This document shows, in pieces, positions 36,442 to 44,032 of a stretch of 64,000 nt of DNA. The stretch spans positions 124,001 to 188,000 of the forward strand of contig NZ_BMEL01000003.1 of assembly GCF_014636475.1 (NCBI RefSeq), in the 5' to 3' direction. A model generated the notes under the pieces. The model saw only the letters and a program-made list of their open reading frames with translations. It was not told the origin of the DNA and did no database searches. Every line of letters starts with the position of its first letter. The stretch's first letter is position 1. The position numbers were made by a program, and so were the translations under genes. Source of the stretch: Halobacillus andaensis. Its GTDB lineage: Bacteria > Bacillota > Bacilli > Bacillales > Halobacillaceae.

Positions 36442-36633
36442 CTAAGGCGTATTTTTTATGCTCTCTTCTTCTTTGGTGGTCAACCATCTTTCTATTGAAT
36501 CCTTCTTAAATAAAAGCCTTGTTCCTACTCGGACATGTGGAACCTCTTTTTTCCTTACCATTGCATATACTAAATCTTTGGAAACACCTATATAATCTGC
36601 TACCTCTTGCGTGGTTAATGTTGTTTTCTCCAT
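36442..36633 (-). CDS. AlpA/excisionase-type HTH protein
   Basis: 63 residues with a MerR/AlpA-like winged helix (LTTQEVADYIGVSKDLVYAMVRK, then VGTRLLFKKDSIERWL). Proteins of this type act as excisionase or activators of the excision/replication operon in islands. GGGGAGG precedes the ATG. It is the second gene of the divergent operon, just upstream of the prim-pol gene. Confidence 0.85.
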   Translation of the reverse strand: MEKTTLTTQEVADYIGVSKDLVYAMVRKKEVPHVRVGTRLLFKKDSIERWLTTKEEESIKNTP

Positions 36634-36706
36634 ATTAAAAACCTCCCCAATTATTATTAAATGCTTTAAAACCTTCTATTTTGTTTAAAAAAACTTACAC
36701 ACTTTC

Positions 36707-36874
36707 CTATTTTAATTTCTGTATGACTAGGAACACTTTTTCTTTCTGATCTGGACTAAGTTCTTTGCGTAACAAACGACTGAAATTACCTTCATGTATT
36801 CCATAAGCTTCAGCAACTTGCCAATGTCTCAATCCAGCTTTACTAATTGCTTCTCTAATATCCTTATTCTTCAT
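36707..36874 (-). CDS. 55-residue HTH protein, first gene of the divergent operon
   Basis: A short frame starting MKNKDIREAISKAGLRHWQV and ending LVIQKLK, with helix-turn-helix character (WQVAEAYGIHEGNFSRLLRKEL). The ribosome-binding site AGGAGGG is strong. Similar small proteins are common near the regulator of Bacillus prophages and conjugative elements. It faces the zinc-finger/integrase pair across a 243-bp promoter region with repeated CAACATAT-like operators, so it is a good candidate for the binder of those sites. Confidence 0.8.
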   Translation of the reverse strand: MKNKDIREAISKAGLRHWQVAEAYGIHEGNFSRLLRKELSPDQKEKVFLVIQKLK

Positions 36875-36917
36875 ACAATCCCTCCTAAACTACATAAATA
36901 GACTTAAATCAATTTGT

Positions 36918-37046
36918 ATTATGTTGTTATTGATGATACCTTTAACATAAATATAATAGACCTCTCTTTATATGTAAAGTAAAAAACGACATATTTTTTA
37001 TTTTTAAACCCAAAAACATGTTGTTTTTATTTAAATTCAACATATT
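36918..37046. promoter_or_regulatory. Divergent promoter region with repeated operator motif
   Basis: A 9-bp motif CRACATATT-like occurs at 36987-36995 (CGACATATT) and 37038-37046 (CAACATATT), and inverted at 36918-36926 (ATTATGTTG) and 37016-37023 (ACATGTTG, within the palindrome AACATGTT). The region is very AT-rich and separates the divergent operons, as expected for a lysogeny-type switch. Confidence 0.6.
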
Positions 37047-37117
37047 TAATTTGATTGTAGCGGGCTATATCCTAAAAGAACCAAAAAAATAATACTCTTC
37101 GGAAAGGAAAAACTACA

Positions 37118-38161
37118 ATGCGAAAAAATTTTTTAAATGACTTCAAAACAAAACAAGAAGTTGTCGTTTTTGATGGCTACCATATTTACAAGGACGCAAC
37201 TAAGATTAAGGGTCTTTCACTTGGTAATAATAATGGAGAGATGATAGGGAGATTATTGGAAAAAAGAGGTATTGAAAAAGACTTCAAAGAATTATCACTA
37301 GATTTAACTTTTAATTCACTAAGATCTGATTTAGAGCTATGGGCTAATTATTTGGAATTACCTTTGGAAGAGTTAGAAGTTAAACTGTTTGATAGAACGC
37401 TTAGTTATGAGGAGTTGATTACAAAAGATCCGTTAATTATTGGAATTAATGAGAAAAGCACTTCTCAGACTAAAAATTACAAATTTGAAACCGCAAAATC
37501 ACTTTATACTGAATTAGCTAAGTTAACTCCGTTTGACTTCAAAAGTTTGATTAAGTTCTCAAAGGTTTTTGGCCTTCCTTATGGTCTTCAGGAAGATATT
37601 CTGGAACAGCACTCTTCCCCGGACATTAACGTACAAATACCATTTACTGATATTTACTATCTATTTTATGAATTAACTATATATAGGTACTACTTTTCGT
37701 TATTTGAAGCCATTATCTTCGAAGACACTAATAAAATAAAAAGTTTGCTAGAAAGACACCATAATATTATTGCCCAAATGTCTAATACAACAATTGATAA
37801 CATTACAACAGCTTTTTCAATTGCTATTGAACATGATGATTCTTTGATTTATTCTGCTAAAGAATTGTTAACTGAACATTTCCACAATAACCATAGAGCT
37901 TTGCAAATTCTCCCTGATTTTGAAGATGGTAAAATTATTCCTAAAATATTTTTCAAAGATCTTTTTGAGTACGCATACTTTCAAATGTTAAATGCTTTGA
38001 TGAATAATTCAGAATTAAGAAAGTGTGAATATTGCAATCATGTATTTGAAGTTGACTTTGAAGGGCGTCGCTTTTGTCCACCACTGCCGTTTAGAAAAAG
38101 AAGTAGCTGCGAGATGGCTTACAACCGAATGAAAAAGAAGCAAAAAAAAGGAGATAGTTAA
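37118..38161 (+). CDS. Zinc-finger protein next to integrase (CGNR-like C-terminus)
   Basis: 347 residues. The first ~295 are helical with no recognised domain; the last 45 have C303-x2-C306-x13-C320-x10-C331 followed by a basic tail (NRMKKKQKK), like a CGNR zinc-ribbon DNA-binding domain although the CGNR residues are not exact. It starts from the divergent promoter and ends 2 bp before the integrase gene, so the two are co-translated. It takes the place of the Stl-type master repressor of islands; a regulatory or integration-accessory role is inferred. AT-rich codon use differs from the host. Confidence 0.65.
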   Translation: MRKNFLNDFKTKQEVVVFDGYHIYKDATKIKGLSLGNNNGEMIGRLLEKRGIEKDFKELSLDLTFNSLRSDLELWANYLELPLEELEVKLFDRTLSYEELITKDPLIIGINEKSTSQTKNYKFETAKSLYTELAKLTPFDFKSLIKFSKVFGLPYGLQEDILEQHSSPDINVQIPFTDIYYLFYELTIYRYYFSLFEAIIFEDTNKIKSLLERHHNIIAQMSNTTIDNITTAFSIAIEHDDSLIYSAKELLTEHFHNNHRALQILPDFEDGKIIPKIFFKDLFEYAYFQMLNALMNNSELRKCEYCNHVFEVDFEGRRFCPPLPFRKRSSCEMAYNRMKKKQKKGDS

Positions 38162-38163
38162 CC

Positions 38164-39345
38164 ATGGCGGGTAGTATAGAGAAGCGTGGTAACAATTCTT
38201 GGCGGTTAATTTATAGCATGGGATATGACCAAGCAGGAAAGCGGGTTAAGAAAACAAGAACTGTAAAAGCCAAGAATAAAACTGAGGCTAAAAAGCTGCT
38301 TGCTGAATTCGTTACAGAAATAGAAGCTGGAGCATATATTGATCCATCAAAAATGAAGTTTGAATCGTTTGTTTCTGAATGGAAAGAGAAGTATGCAAAG
38401 AAACACTTAGCACCGAAAACGATTGAAACTTATAGTTATCCATTAAGAAACTATCTGATACCTACATTTGGCCAACTAAAACTAGATGAAATTAAACCAA
38501 TTCGTATTATTAATTACTTGGACTCGTTAGGACATGATGGTGTTCGGAAAGACGGAAAAGAGGGCGGCTTGGCTTCCACCAGTATTTTATACCATTATCG
38601 AATTCTTGAAGATATATTTAATAGAGCCGCGGAATGGAAACTGATTAAAGAAAGTCCAGTTAAAACAGTAAAGCGGCCAAAAATAGAAAGCAAAAAAACG
38701 GAGGTTTATACTCAAGATGAAGTACAACAATTATTTAGTATGCTTGAAAACCAACCTATTCACCAAAGTTTAATAATTAAATTGGCCATTACTACTGGGT
38801 TAAGACGAGGAGAGCTCCTGGGGCTTCAATGGGAGGATATTGACTTTGATAAGCGTACAATTGAGGTGAATCACACATTGCAGCATATTAAGGAAGAAGG
38901 GTTTCAATTAAGAAAGCCGAAAACAAAGAGTTCTTTACGTACAGTAGTTGCCCCTATTCATCTCATTGAGGAATTAAAAGAATATAAGCATGTGAAAAAT
39001 AAAGAACGTCTACAAGTTGCAGAACATTGGGAAGGCGGTAATCATAGCTTTGTTTTCTCTACTTGGAATGGAAAGCCCCTCTACCCTACTGTGCCAGGCA
39101 CTTGGTGGAGAAGATTTATTAAACGAACAGGATTCAAACATATTCGCTTTCACGATCTACGCCACACAGCTGCTACTTTACTAATCAATCAGGGAGTTCA
39201 TGCAAAGGTCATTTCTGAGCGTCTAGGCCATGCAGACATTAAAACCACCATGAATATTTATGGCCACTATGTACGGCAAGCAGATGAAGAAGCAGCAGAT
39301 AAACTAAATAGCTTATTCCAACCCTCGCCTAATAGTATTCATTGA
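38164..39345 (+). CDS. int: Tyrosine recombinase / site-specific integrase
   Basis: 393 residues with three parts: an N-terminal AP2-like arm-binding domain (NSWRLIYSMGYDQAGKRVKKTRTVKAK region), a SAM-like core-binding domain (~60-170) and the catalytic domain. Active residues seen: Arg in TTGLRRGELLGLQWED, Lys in LRKPKTKSSLRT, HDLRHTAAT (His and Arg), GHADIKTTMNIYGHY (His and nucleophile Tyr). It recombines the 48-bp tRNA-Ala att sites. The arm-binding domain fits with the TCGTCCCCAA pairs at both ends. A bidirectional terminator follows. Confidence 0.95.
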   Translation: MAGSIEKRGNNSWRLIYSMGYDQAGKRVKKTRTVKAKNKTEAKKLLAEFVTEIEAGAYIDPSKMKFESFVSEWKEKYAKKHLAPKTIETYSYPLRNYLIPTFGQLKLDEIKPIRIINYLDSLGHDGVRKDGKEGGLASTSILYHYRILEDIFNRAAEWKLIKESPVKTVKRPKIESKKTEVYTQDEVQQLFSMLENQPIHQSLIIKLAITTGLRRGELLGLQWEDIDFDKRTIEVNHTLQHIKEEGFQLRKPKTKSSLRTVVAPIHLIEELKEYKHVKNKERLQVAEHWEGGNHSFVFSTWNGKPLYPTVPGTWWRRFIKRTGFKHIRFHDLRHTAATLLINQGVHAKVISERLGHADIKTTMNIYGHYVRQADEEAADKLNSLFQPSPNSIH

Positions 39346-39368
39346 AACATGGCTATACTTGAACAAAA

Positions 39369-39405
39369 AAAGGAGAAGGGAAGCATATAACCCTTCTCCT
39401 TTTTA
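39369..39405. terminator. Bidirectional terminator after integrase
   Basis: AAAGGAGAAGGG pairs with CCCTTCTCCTTT around a 10-nt loop; the plus strand continues TTTTTATAAT, and A-rich sequence on the other side gives T-runs on the minus strand. It separates the integrase from the convergent cargo block. Confidence 0.88.
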
Positions 39406-39429
39406 TAATGTTAATAATCCAGGTTACAG

Positions 39430-40419
39430 TTAATCAATACCCACATATACTTCGCTATCAGAGATTTCAGAAGGATATACATCCAATTTATTCCAAAAAT
39501 CTGATATGAATTTAATTAAGTCATTTAAAACGTGGTTACCCCTCCATTTTTGAGGATAGGAATTAAAAAGTTCATTCATTATTCGATCAAGCTCATCAAT
39601 TAAGGAAGCAAATTTACTATTTATTGCTTTTTCTTTGATAAGATCCAGCATTTCTCCTTTTCTTTCTTGGCTAATATTAAGTCCTTGTATATTTCCAACT
39701 ACTGAAACAAGCACTCTTAAAAAGTACCTAGTTTTATATGTGAAGTATTCCATGAATTTTTCCATATCATTATCTACTTGAAATTGTTCTTTAAGACTTT
39801 CTGTCTCATCAATAATCCAATCACTTATTTCTTTTAAATGGGAGCTCTGAATATCTCCGTATGGATAACGTTGGGCTGCTTTTCTATAGGCATAATACTC
39901 TTGCCAAACCTTTAAGGATTCAATTGTTAATGTGGAATTTAAAATCCCATTATTTTGAATAGACTTAAAATCGATTACTTTATCAAGCACAAAATCATCA
40001 CTAACATGGACAAGCTCGTGATAAAACACGTTTAAACACATTGCAGTCTCATCAGGAAATTCATTACTTACTGACGTTAAAGAGGTGAAGACTCCGAAAA
40101 ACATTTCTGCTCTTATAAAAATTGCCAGTTTCTTATCATTTTCCACATCATAAGTAAGCACCATAGCTTGTCCTTCAGCTTTTTCGTTCTTTGTGTGACC
40201 TTCTCTCAAACCTTGAGCCCTTTGAAATTCATATAATTCAGTAGTATAGTCATTAGGAACATAGATGTGTTTTAACAATGATAAGTCGAAATTCTTTTCA
40301 GTCTGAGTCAAATTTTGAATATATTTAATGAAAAAATCGCTTATTTCATCTTTTATATCCTTATTCAAAGCGATTTCGTTTTCTCCTAAATTATAATTAT
40401 CATGTAAGTGTATCTCCAT
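39430..40419 (-). CDS. Cargo protein with HExxH zinc-metallopeptidase motif
   Basis: 329 residues, soluble, no signal peptide. FYHELVHVSDD gives HExxH (H134, E135, H138), and E174 in WQEYYAYRK is a plausible third zinc ligand as in gluzincins. The N-terminal ~130 residues and the helical C-terminal half are unrecognised. It looks like an intracellular protease or protease-like sensor. It is the last gene of the block transcribed from 41986; gaps of 65 and 86 bp leave co-transcription likely but not certain. AT-rich composition suggests foreign origin. A defence or toxin role is inference. Confidence 0.65.
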   Translation of the reverse strand: MEIHLHDNYNLGENEIALNKDIKDEISDFFIKYIQNLTQTEKNFDLSLLKHIYVPNDYTTELYEFQRAQGLREGHTKNEKAEGQAMVLTYDVENDKKLAIFIRAEMFFGVFTSLTSVSNEFPDETAMCLNVFYHELVHVSDDFVLDKVIDFKSIQNNGILNSTLTIESLKVWQEYYAYRKAAQRYPYGDIQSSHLKEISDWIIDETESLKEQFQVDNDMEKFMEYFTYKTRYFLRVLVSVVGNIQGLNISQERKGEMLDLIKEKAINSKFASLIDELDRIMNELFNSYPQKWRGNHVLNDLIKFISDFWNKLDVYPSEISDSEVYVGID

Positions 40420-40505
40420 TTTCTACCTACTCCCTCTCAACGGGAAATACCCAATAATTAAAAGCTTATAACAGTTTTTTATAAAACTCCTTCTATCGTT
40501 CTTTA

Positions 40506-40748
40506 TTAAAAGTTATCATTTTCCTTTAATTTGGGGGTGACCACTTTTTCCTCTTTTTCTTCTTTATTATTAAAGAAAATTAAAAATGAGACAAATATAA
40601 ATGTTAACTTTAAGCTAAAAAAGGATACTATAAGACCCCCCCATATTGCGTTTGTGATATCAAGTACAGTATGATTTACACTGCCATTCTCAACCATAAC
40701 CTGGTAAACAATAGTCCCAATTACAGTAATAGAACCTAAGAACAGCAA
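40506..40748 (-). CDS. Small membrane protein of the cargo block
   Basis: About 80 residues or slightly more. Two hydrophobic spans (SITVIGTIVYQVMV and WGGLIVSFFSLKLTFIFVSFLIFF) and a charged cytoplasmic tail rich in Glu and Lys. The start is unclear: only a TTG at 40748 is available in frame, the first membrane span appears to begin before it, and no ribosome-binding site is evident, so a rare start or a frame break is possible. Small two-span proteins next to nuclease-like genes often act as membrane effectors of abortive infection, but this is not shown. Confidence 0.5.
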   Translation of the reverse strand: MLFLGSITVIGTIVYQVMVENGSVNHTVLDITNAIWGGLIVSFFSLKLTFIFVSFLIFFNNKEEKEEKVVTPKLKENDNF

Positions 40749-40813
40749 TAGACTAGAAACAACTATAAACTCATTCCTATACTCTGCATCAAAATCTACA
40801 TATCTCTTAAAAA

Positions 40814-41986
40814 TTAGGGATTAACTTTATCCTTTAAATAATTTTGTATTGTGCGATTTGCAATAAAGGATACAAGTTGAAAATTAGGTAACGTTATATC
40901 TTCAATTATATATTCATCCTTTTTTTCTGTAACCAATGTTTGAATATCAAAAAATCTGTTACTACTATCCGGATTTTGATGAGGAGGATTTTTACCTTCA
41001 TGCGTAAACTTTGATCTGTGAACATAGAGGTCATTAAGAATTTTCCTTATCTCATCCTCAGTAAAATCTTGAGGGTATTTCTCATACCATTGTTTCTGTA
41101 AATACCACTCTTCCTTGCGACCGGTAAGTTCTTCTATATAACTCGCCATATTCGCTCTTGGGTGTTCTAAGTCTAGCCATTGCTCAGGTGGGCAATATTT
41201 CATAATAAATTCTACAACTCTCTTACCCAAAAACTGGGATTTACCACGTTCTTCCTTGTACAACCTTAGTAAATCTTCAATGTCCTTATTTGTCTTGGCC
41301 ATTTCCTTCCACTTATCTTCTTTTGGGTGTTTGATTACAAACCTCTTTCTCTTTACAGCCTTTTTTGCTATAGTCTCCATTGATGAAACCAAGAGATAGT
41401 ATGCTAATCCGAAATCATCCCTTTTATTAAGATGGGATAAATGGACAAGTCTTATAGATTGCATTGAATTTTCATAGAATTCATAAGGTATACCATAAAG
41501 CATTTTGAATGTTTCTTTTAATTTTTCATACATCCTATTTAATGTTTCTTTAGATATACTGGTTTCATGTGCCCCTGGTCCTGCAGTTAACACTGGAAAT
41601 TGAATAGCTAATTCGTTAAGTGAACTCTCATCTAAATTCGCTCTTCTTGATATATACCCATCACGAGGTGCTTTTACCGGTCTTCTCGTAGCAAAAGAAA
41701 AAACCGACGCAAGAGCAATAGTAAATAGATGTGTATTATGCTCCCACTCAAACCATTTAGGTAAGTGAACAGGTGCAATAAAACTTGCATATGCTCCTGA
41801 AAGTCTTACTTCATAGGTTGGATCAATCTTAAAATATTCAAAATCTAACTCTTCATCAAGTCTAAAATCTAGTAGTAAATAACCGATAGTGGTATTACCA
41901 TTTTCAGTCATCTTGATTTCTTTCGGACGAAATATCGGAATACATTCGTTAAATAATACGTGATCTGATGTTACAGCTCTTGGCAT
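40814..41986 (-). CDS. HEPN-like (ApeA-type) cargo protein
   Basis: 390 residues. The C-terminal half is helical and contains R324-x4-H329 (HRSKFTHEGK), the HEPN ribonuclease signature, preceded by a helical segment around SSMETIAKKAVKRKRF that often precedes it in ApeA-like HEPN proteins. The N-terminal ~170 residues form an unrecognised mixed domain. HEPN RNases are effectors of many anti-phage and toxin systems. The ATG has GGGGAGG. It is the first gene of the three-gene minus-strand block. The HEPN assignment rests on one motif plus the helical context. Confidence 0.65.
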   Translation of the reverse strand: MPRAVTSDHVLFNECIPIFRPKEIKMTENGNTTIGYLLLDFRLDEELDFEYFKIDPTYEVRLSGAYASFIAPVHLPKWFEWEHNTHLFTIALASVFSFATRRPVKAPRDGYISRRANLDESSLNELAIQFPVLTAGPGAHETSISKETLNRMYEKLKETFKMLYGIPYEFYENSMQSIRLVHLSHLNKRDDFGLAYYLLVSSMETIAKKAVKRKRFVIKHPKEDKWKEMAKTNKDIEDLLRLYKEERGKSQFLGKRVVEFIMKYCPPEQWLDLEHPRANMASYIEELTGRKEEWYLQKQWYEKYPQDFTEDEIRKILNDLYVHRSKFTHEGKNPPHQNPDSSNRFFDIQTLVTEKKDEYIIEDITLPNFQLVSFIANRTIQNYLKDKVNP

Positions 41987-42352
41987 TGTATTAACCTCCC
42001 CGCTAATTAAATTCTATAATAGGGTAATTCTTAGGTTATATCTCGGTCTAAAACAGCTTCTTTACATAAGTGGGTATTGGTTCAAATAACATTTTAAAAT
42101 TAAGAGAAGAACGAATTTGGACGAGTCGAGGGCTAAAGATCTTATGAGCTAGATATTCTTCCACTCCCTACAAAATGAATAGTGCATAATCACGAGAGTT
42201 TAATAAGCAATTTTAGTATAGTACAGTATTCTCTATTTCTTAATCATCACTCTGCTCCCATAAAAGTTAATCAGATTGCACTCTTAAACAAACCTGTCCC
42301 TATATAAAATACCTGAGTTCGAGATATCTATGATGAAATCTCAAACTATCCT
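41987..42352. other. Intergenic AT-rich stretch within the cargo region
   Basis: No gene, strong hairpin or repeat is evident. It should hold the promoter of the HEPN-like gene and the 3' end of the transcript from the 247-residue gene. Confidence 0.5.
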
Positions 42353-43096
42353 TTAGTTCTTTTCTACAGCATCGTTTAATAATTTATATAATTCTATATA
42401 GAATGATTTTACTTCTTCCTTGCACAACTCTAAGAAAGGTAAAACCTTTTTTCCAGAATCCTTAAATATTAAGAAACCATTTTCAATAATTACGGTTTCT
42501 TTTAAGAGTTGCAAATTAATTTTACCAATTATTTCACCATCAGTAGTAATCTTGAAATCTCCCATAGGAAGTCCATTATAAGTACCACCAGAAATTGTTA
42601 CGTTACTGTTTGTTGAGCTTATAAAATTTCCAATGTTAACTGTTTTCTCACTTCTTCTTTCTTGTGTAGAGAGTTGATCATGCTTGTTTTTGTTTGTCAC
42701 TCTGCACATGTAGTTTAAAAACTTTTTATCATCCCTTCTGTTAAAATCCTGTAGTCCTGAAATAAGTTTGTATATAGAATGGTTTTGTTGACTTAACCCC
42801 GGTAAATTATTATTAAAATTTCGCTCAAATATCTCCTTTGTTTCTCCATAAGGAAAATATACATTTTTGTATCGACTTTTTAATTTTTTCGTTCTATTTT
42901 CTTTACTCACCAATAACTCAAATACATCATTTGCACAATACTCTAAAACACTCCTATTATGCTCAAAAAAGCTTTTTACTCTCGGTATGATAACTTCAGG
43001 TTCACTTGATTGAACATGTAAATCTGTTTTATTTTTAATCTCAGGAATCATTTCTTCAAGATCCTCTATCAGTGCTTCACAATGCAATTTCCTCAT
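42353..43096 (-). CDS. Hypothetical cargo protein near attR
   Basis: 247 residues. The N-terminal ~150 are helical; the middle has a Ser/Thr/Asn/Gly-rich strand region (NFISSTNSNVTISGGTYNG) and a beta-rich C-terminal part. It lacks a signal peptide and any catalytic motif I can name. The ATG follows GGAGGGA. It is a separate transcription unit, closest gene to the right attachment site. Function unknown; cargo by position. Confidence 0.62.
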   Translation of the reverse strand: MRKLHCEALIEDLEEMIPEIKNKTDLHVQSSEPEVIIPRVKSFFEHNRSVLEYCANDVFELLVSKENRTKKLKSRYKNVYFPYGETKEIFERNFNNNLPGLSQQNHSIYKLISGLQDFNRRDDKKFLNYMCRVTNKNKHDQLSTQERRSEKTVNIGNFISSTNSNVTISGGTYNGLPMGDFKITTDGEIIGKINLQLLKETVIIENGFLIFKDSGKKVLPFLELCKEEVKSFYIELYKLLNDAVEKN

Positions 43097-43276
43097 AATT
43101 ATCCCTCCAATTTATCTATATTATTAATTCGATAAAATGTGGGAAATGTCCTTTTTCTTTTAATAACATTTGTTGTAGGAAGTATAACTCTACATCTTCC
43201 AAGGTATAAATTATCTCGAAATCAAATATTCAGCACTCCTGCCCTTGTATGTAACAACTAATATTCTGACTGTAAG

Positions 43277-43362
43277 GTGACTTCGGTGACGTTCCTAAAA
43301 TATAACCGTCACCTTTAAACCTCTTGTGAGAGAACAACGGTGACGGTAGTGACGCAAGTGAC
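43277..43362. repeat. 9-bp-phased GTGAC iterons, right end of the element
   Basis: GTGAC begins at 43277 and 43286, then 43340, 43349 and 43358: two runs with exact 9-bp phase. An inverted GTCAC lies at 43308. The pattern is iteron-like and shared with 33966-34033, suggesting binding by the element's replication ATPase or primase. The rest of 43097-43680 holds arm sites and a terminator but no gene. Confidence 0.6.
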
Positions 43363-43571
43363 AGTATTCTTTACTTTCTATCTAAAAAAGAGAGTAAATA
43401 ACCCCCTACTAATGCCACTATTAAAATGAAGGCAGTTTAGTTAGTAATTTATTGCATTCATTATATATATGATCAATCTAGTAATAGTGCTTGCTGCAGA
43501 TACATTCTTAAGAGTGGGAATTTTTTATTATGAGTGGATCTCTTACCAACAAAATATCACTTTTTTTGAAA

Positions 43572-43592
43572 CTGTCCCCAATTCGTCCCCAA
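43572..43592. promoter_or_regulatory. Candidate integrase arm-type sites, right end
   Basis: CTGTCCCCAA (43572-43581) and TCGTCCCCAA (43583-43592), direct repeats 11 bp apart, about 90 bp inside attR. The same motif and spacing occur at the left end, pointing to one protein binding both ends. Confidence 0.65.
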
Positions 43593-43643
43593 ATCTGCTG
43601 TACCACCATTACAAACGGTGACTGTACTATTTGTAAACATAAG

Positions 43644-43670
43644 AAAAACCCCTGCATAGCAAGGGTTTTT
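43644..43670 (-). terminator. tRNA-Ala terminator carried by the element
   Basis: On the minus strand ACCCTTGC pairs with GCAGGGGT (one G-U pair), flanked by AAAAA and TTTTT. It resembles the displaced host terminator at 30200-30224 and restores termination of the rebuilt tRNA. Confidence 0.82.
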
Positions 43671-43679
43671 CGTGTTCTG

Positions 43680-43727
43680 TATTAGTGGAGCATAGCGGGC
43701 TCGAACCGCTGACCTCTACACTGCCAG
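43680..43727. repeat. attR: 48-bp direct repeat overlapping tRNA-Ala
   Basis: Identical to 30224-30271. It forms the 3' half of the intact tRNA from the anticodon loop onward plus 6 bp of flank, so integration left the tRNA functional. Confidence 0.92.
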
Positions 43728-43758
43728 TGTAGCGCTCTCCCAGCTGAGCTAATGCCCC
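43686..43758 (-). tRNA. tRNA-Ala, anticodon GGC
   Basis: 73 nt that fold as a full cloverleaf: acceptor GGGGCAT with ATGCTCC, D-arm GCTC/GAGC, anticodon stem CTACA/TGTAG with loop CTGGCAG (anticodon GGC), T-arm AGCGG-TTCGAGC-CCGCT. The G3-U70 pair, the main alanine identity element, is present. CCA is not encoded. Its 3' half is the integration site of the element. Confidence 0.95.
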
Positions 43759-43834
43759 ATATATAATTTTTTTGGACAAGAATTATTATATCGCTTTTCA
43801 TTCTTCTGTTCAATACTTTTAAAAATTAATTATA

Positions 43835-43960
43835 ACATTTCAGAAATTATTTCTTACATTTCACCGTGTTTTTCTGACATTTGACTTAGTTATTCCGACA
43901 TTTCAAGCTATTTTTCTGACATTTGGGCAGTTTATTCTGACATTTCACCTTTCCCTCTCA
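43835..43960. repeat. Tandem repeat, six units of 21 bp
   Basis: ACATTT starts at 43835, 43856, 43877, 43898, 43919 and 43940, exactly 21 bp apart. Each unit ends TTCTG, TTCCG or TTCTT just before the next ACATTT; the middle 9-10 bp vary. It lies between tRNA-Ala and the trp terminator. The spacing equals two helical turns. Confidence 0.8.
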
Positions 43961-43970
43961 TCCACAAAAA

Positions 43971-44019
43971 AGCCTACCAGAGGACCTCTTCATAACAATA
44001 AGAGATCCAATGATAGACT
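43971..44019 (-). terminator. Terminator of the trp operon
   Basis: On the minus strand AGTCTATCA pairs (with G-U pairs) to TGGTAGGCT and an inner stem GGATCTCTT pairs with AAGAGGTCC; a TTTTTT run follows. It lies 14 bp after the trpG/pabA stop. Confidence 0.82.
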
Positions 44020-44032
44020 TCTTTTATGCGGT

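Larger units (their letters stand above)
30224..43727. mobile_element. 13.5-kb tRNA-Ala integrative element, phage-satellite-like
   Basis: Bounded by 48-bp direct repeats made of the 3' half of tRNA-Ala(GGC); the right copy rebuilds a whole tRNA. It encodes a tyrosine integrase, an AlpA-type HTH, prim-pol, a P-loop ATPase, several HTH proteins and cargo. There are no capsid, tail, terminase, relaxase or type IV secretion genes. The divergent layout, with the integrase and an upstream protein one way and a small HTH, AlpA-like, primase and ATPase the other, is that of Gram-positive phage-inducible chromosomal islands. The integrase is 4.3 kb from attR because a cargo block lies between them. 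Candidate arm sites and iterons are listed separately. Whether it is mobilised by a phage is inference. Confidence 0.85.

Noticed and set aside
30224-43727. Complete prophage or conjugative element
   Set aside because: No capsid, tail, portal, terminase, lysis, relaxase or type IV secretion genes can be found.
43835-43960. CRISPR array
   Set aside because: The repeated part is only about 11 bp and the variable part 9-10 bp; no cas genes are present.
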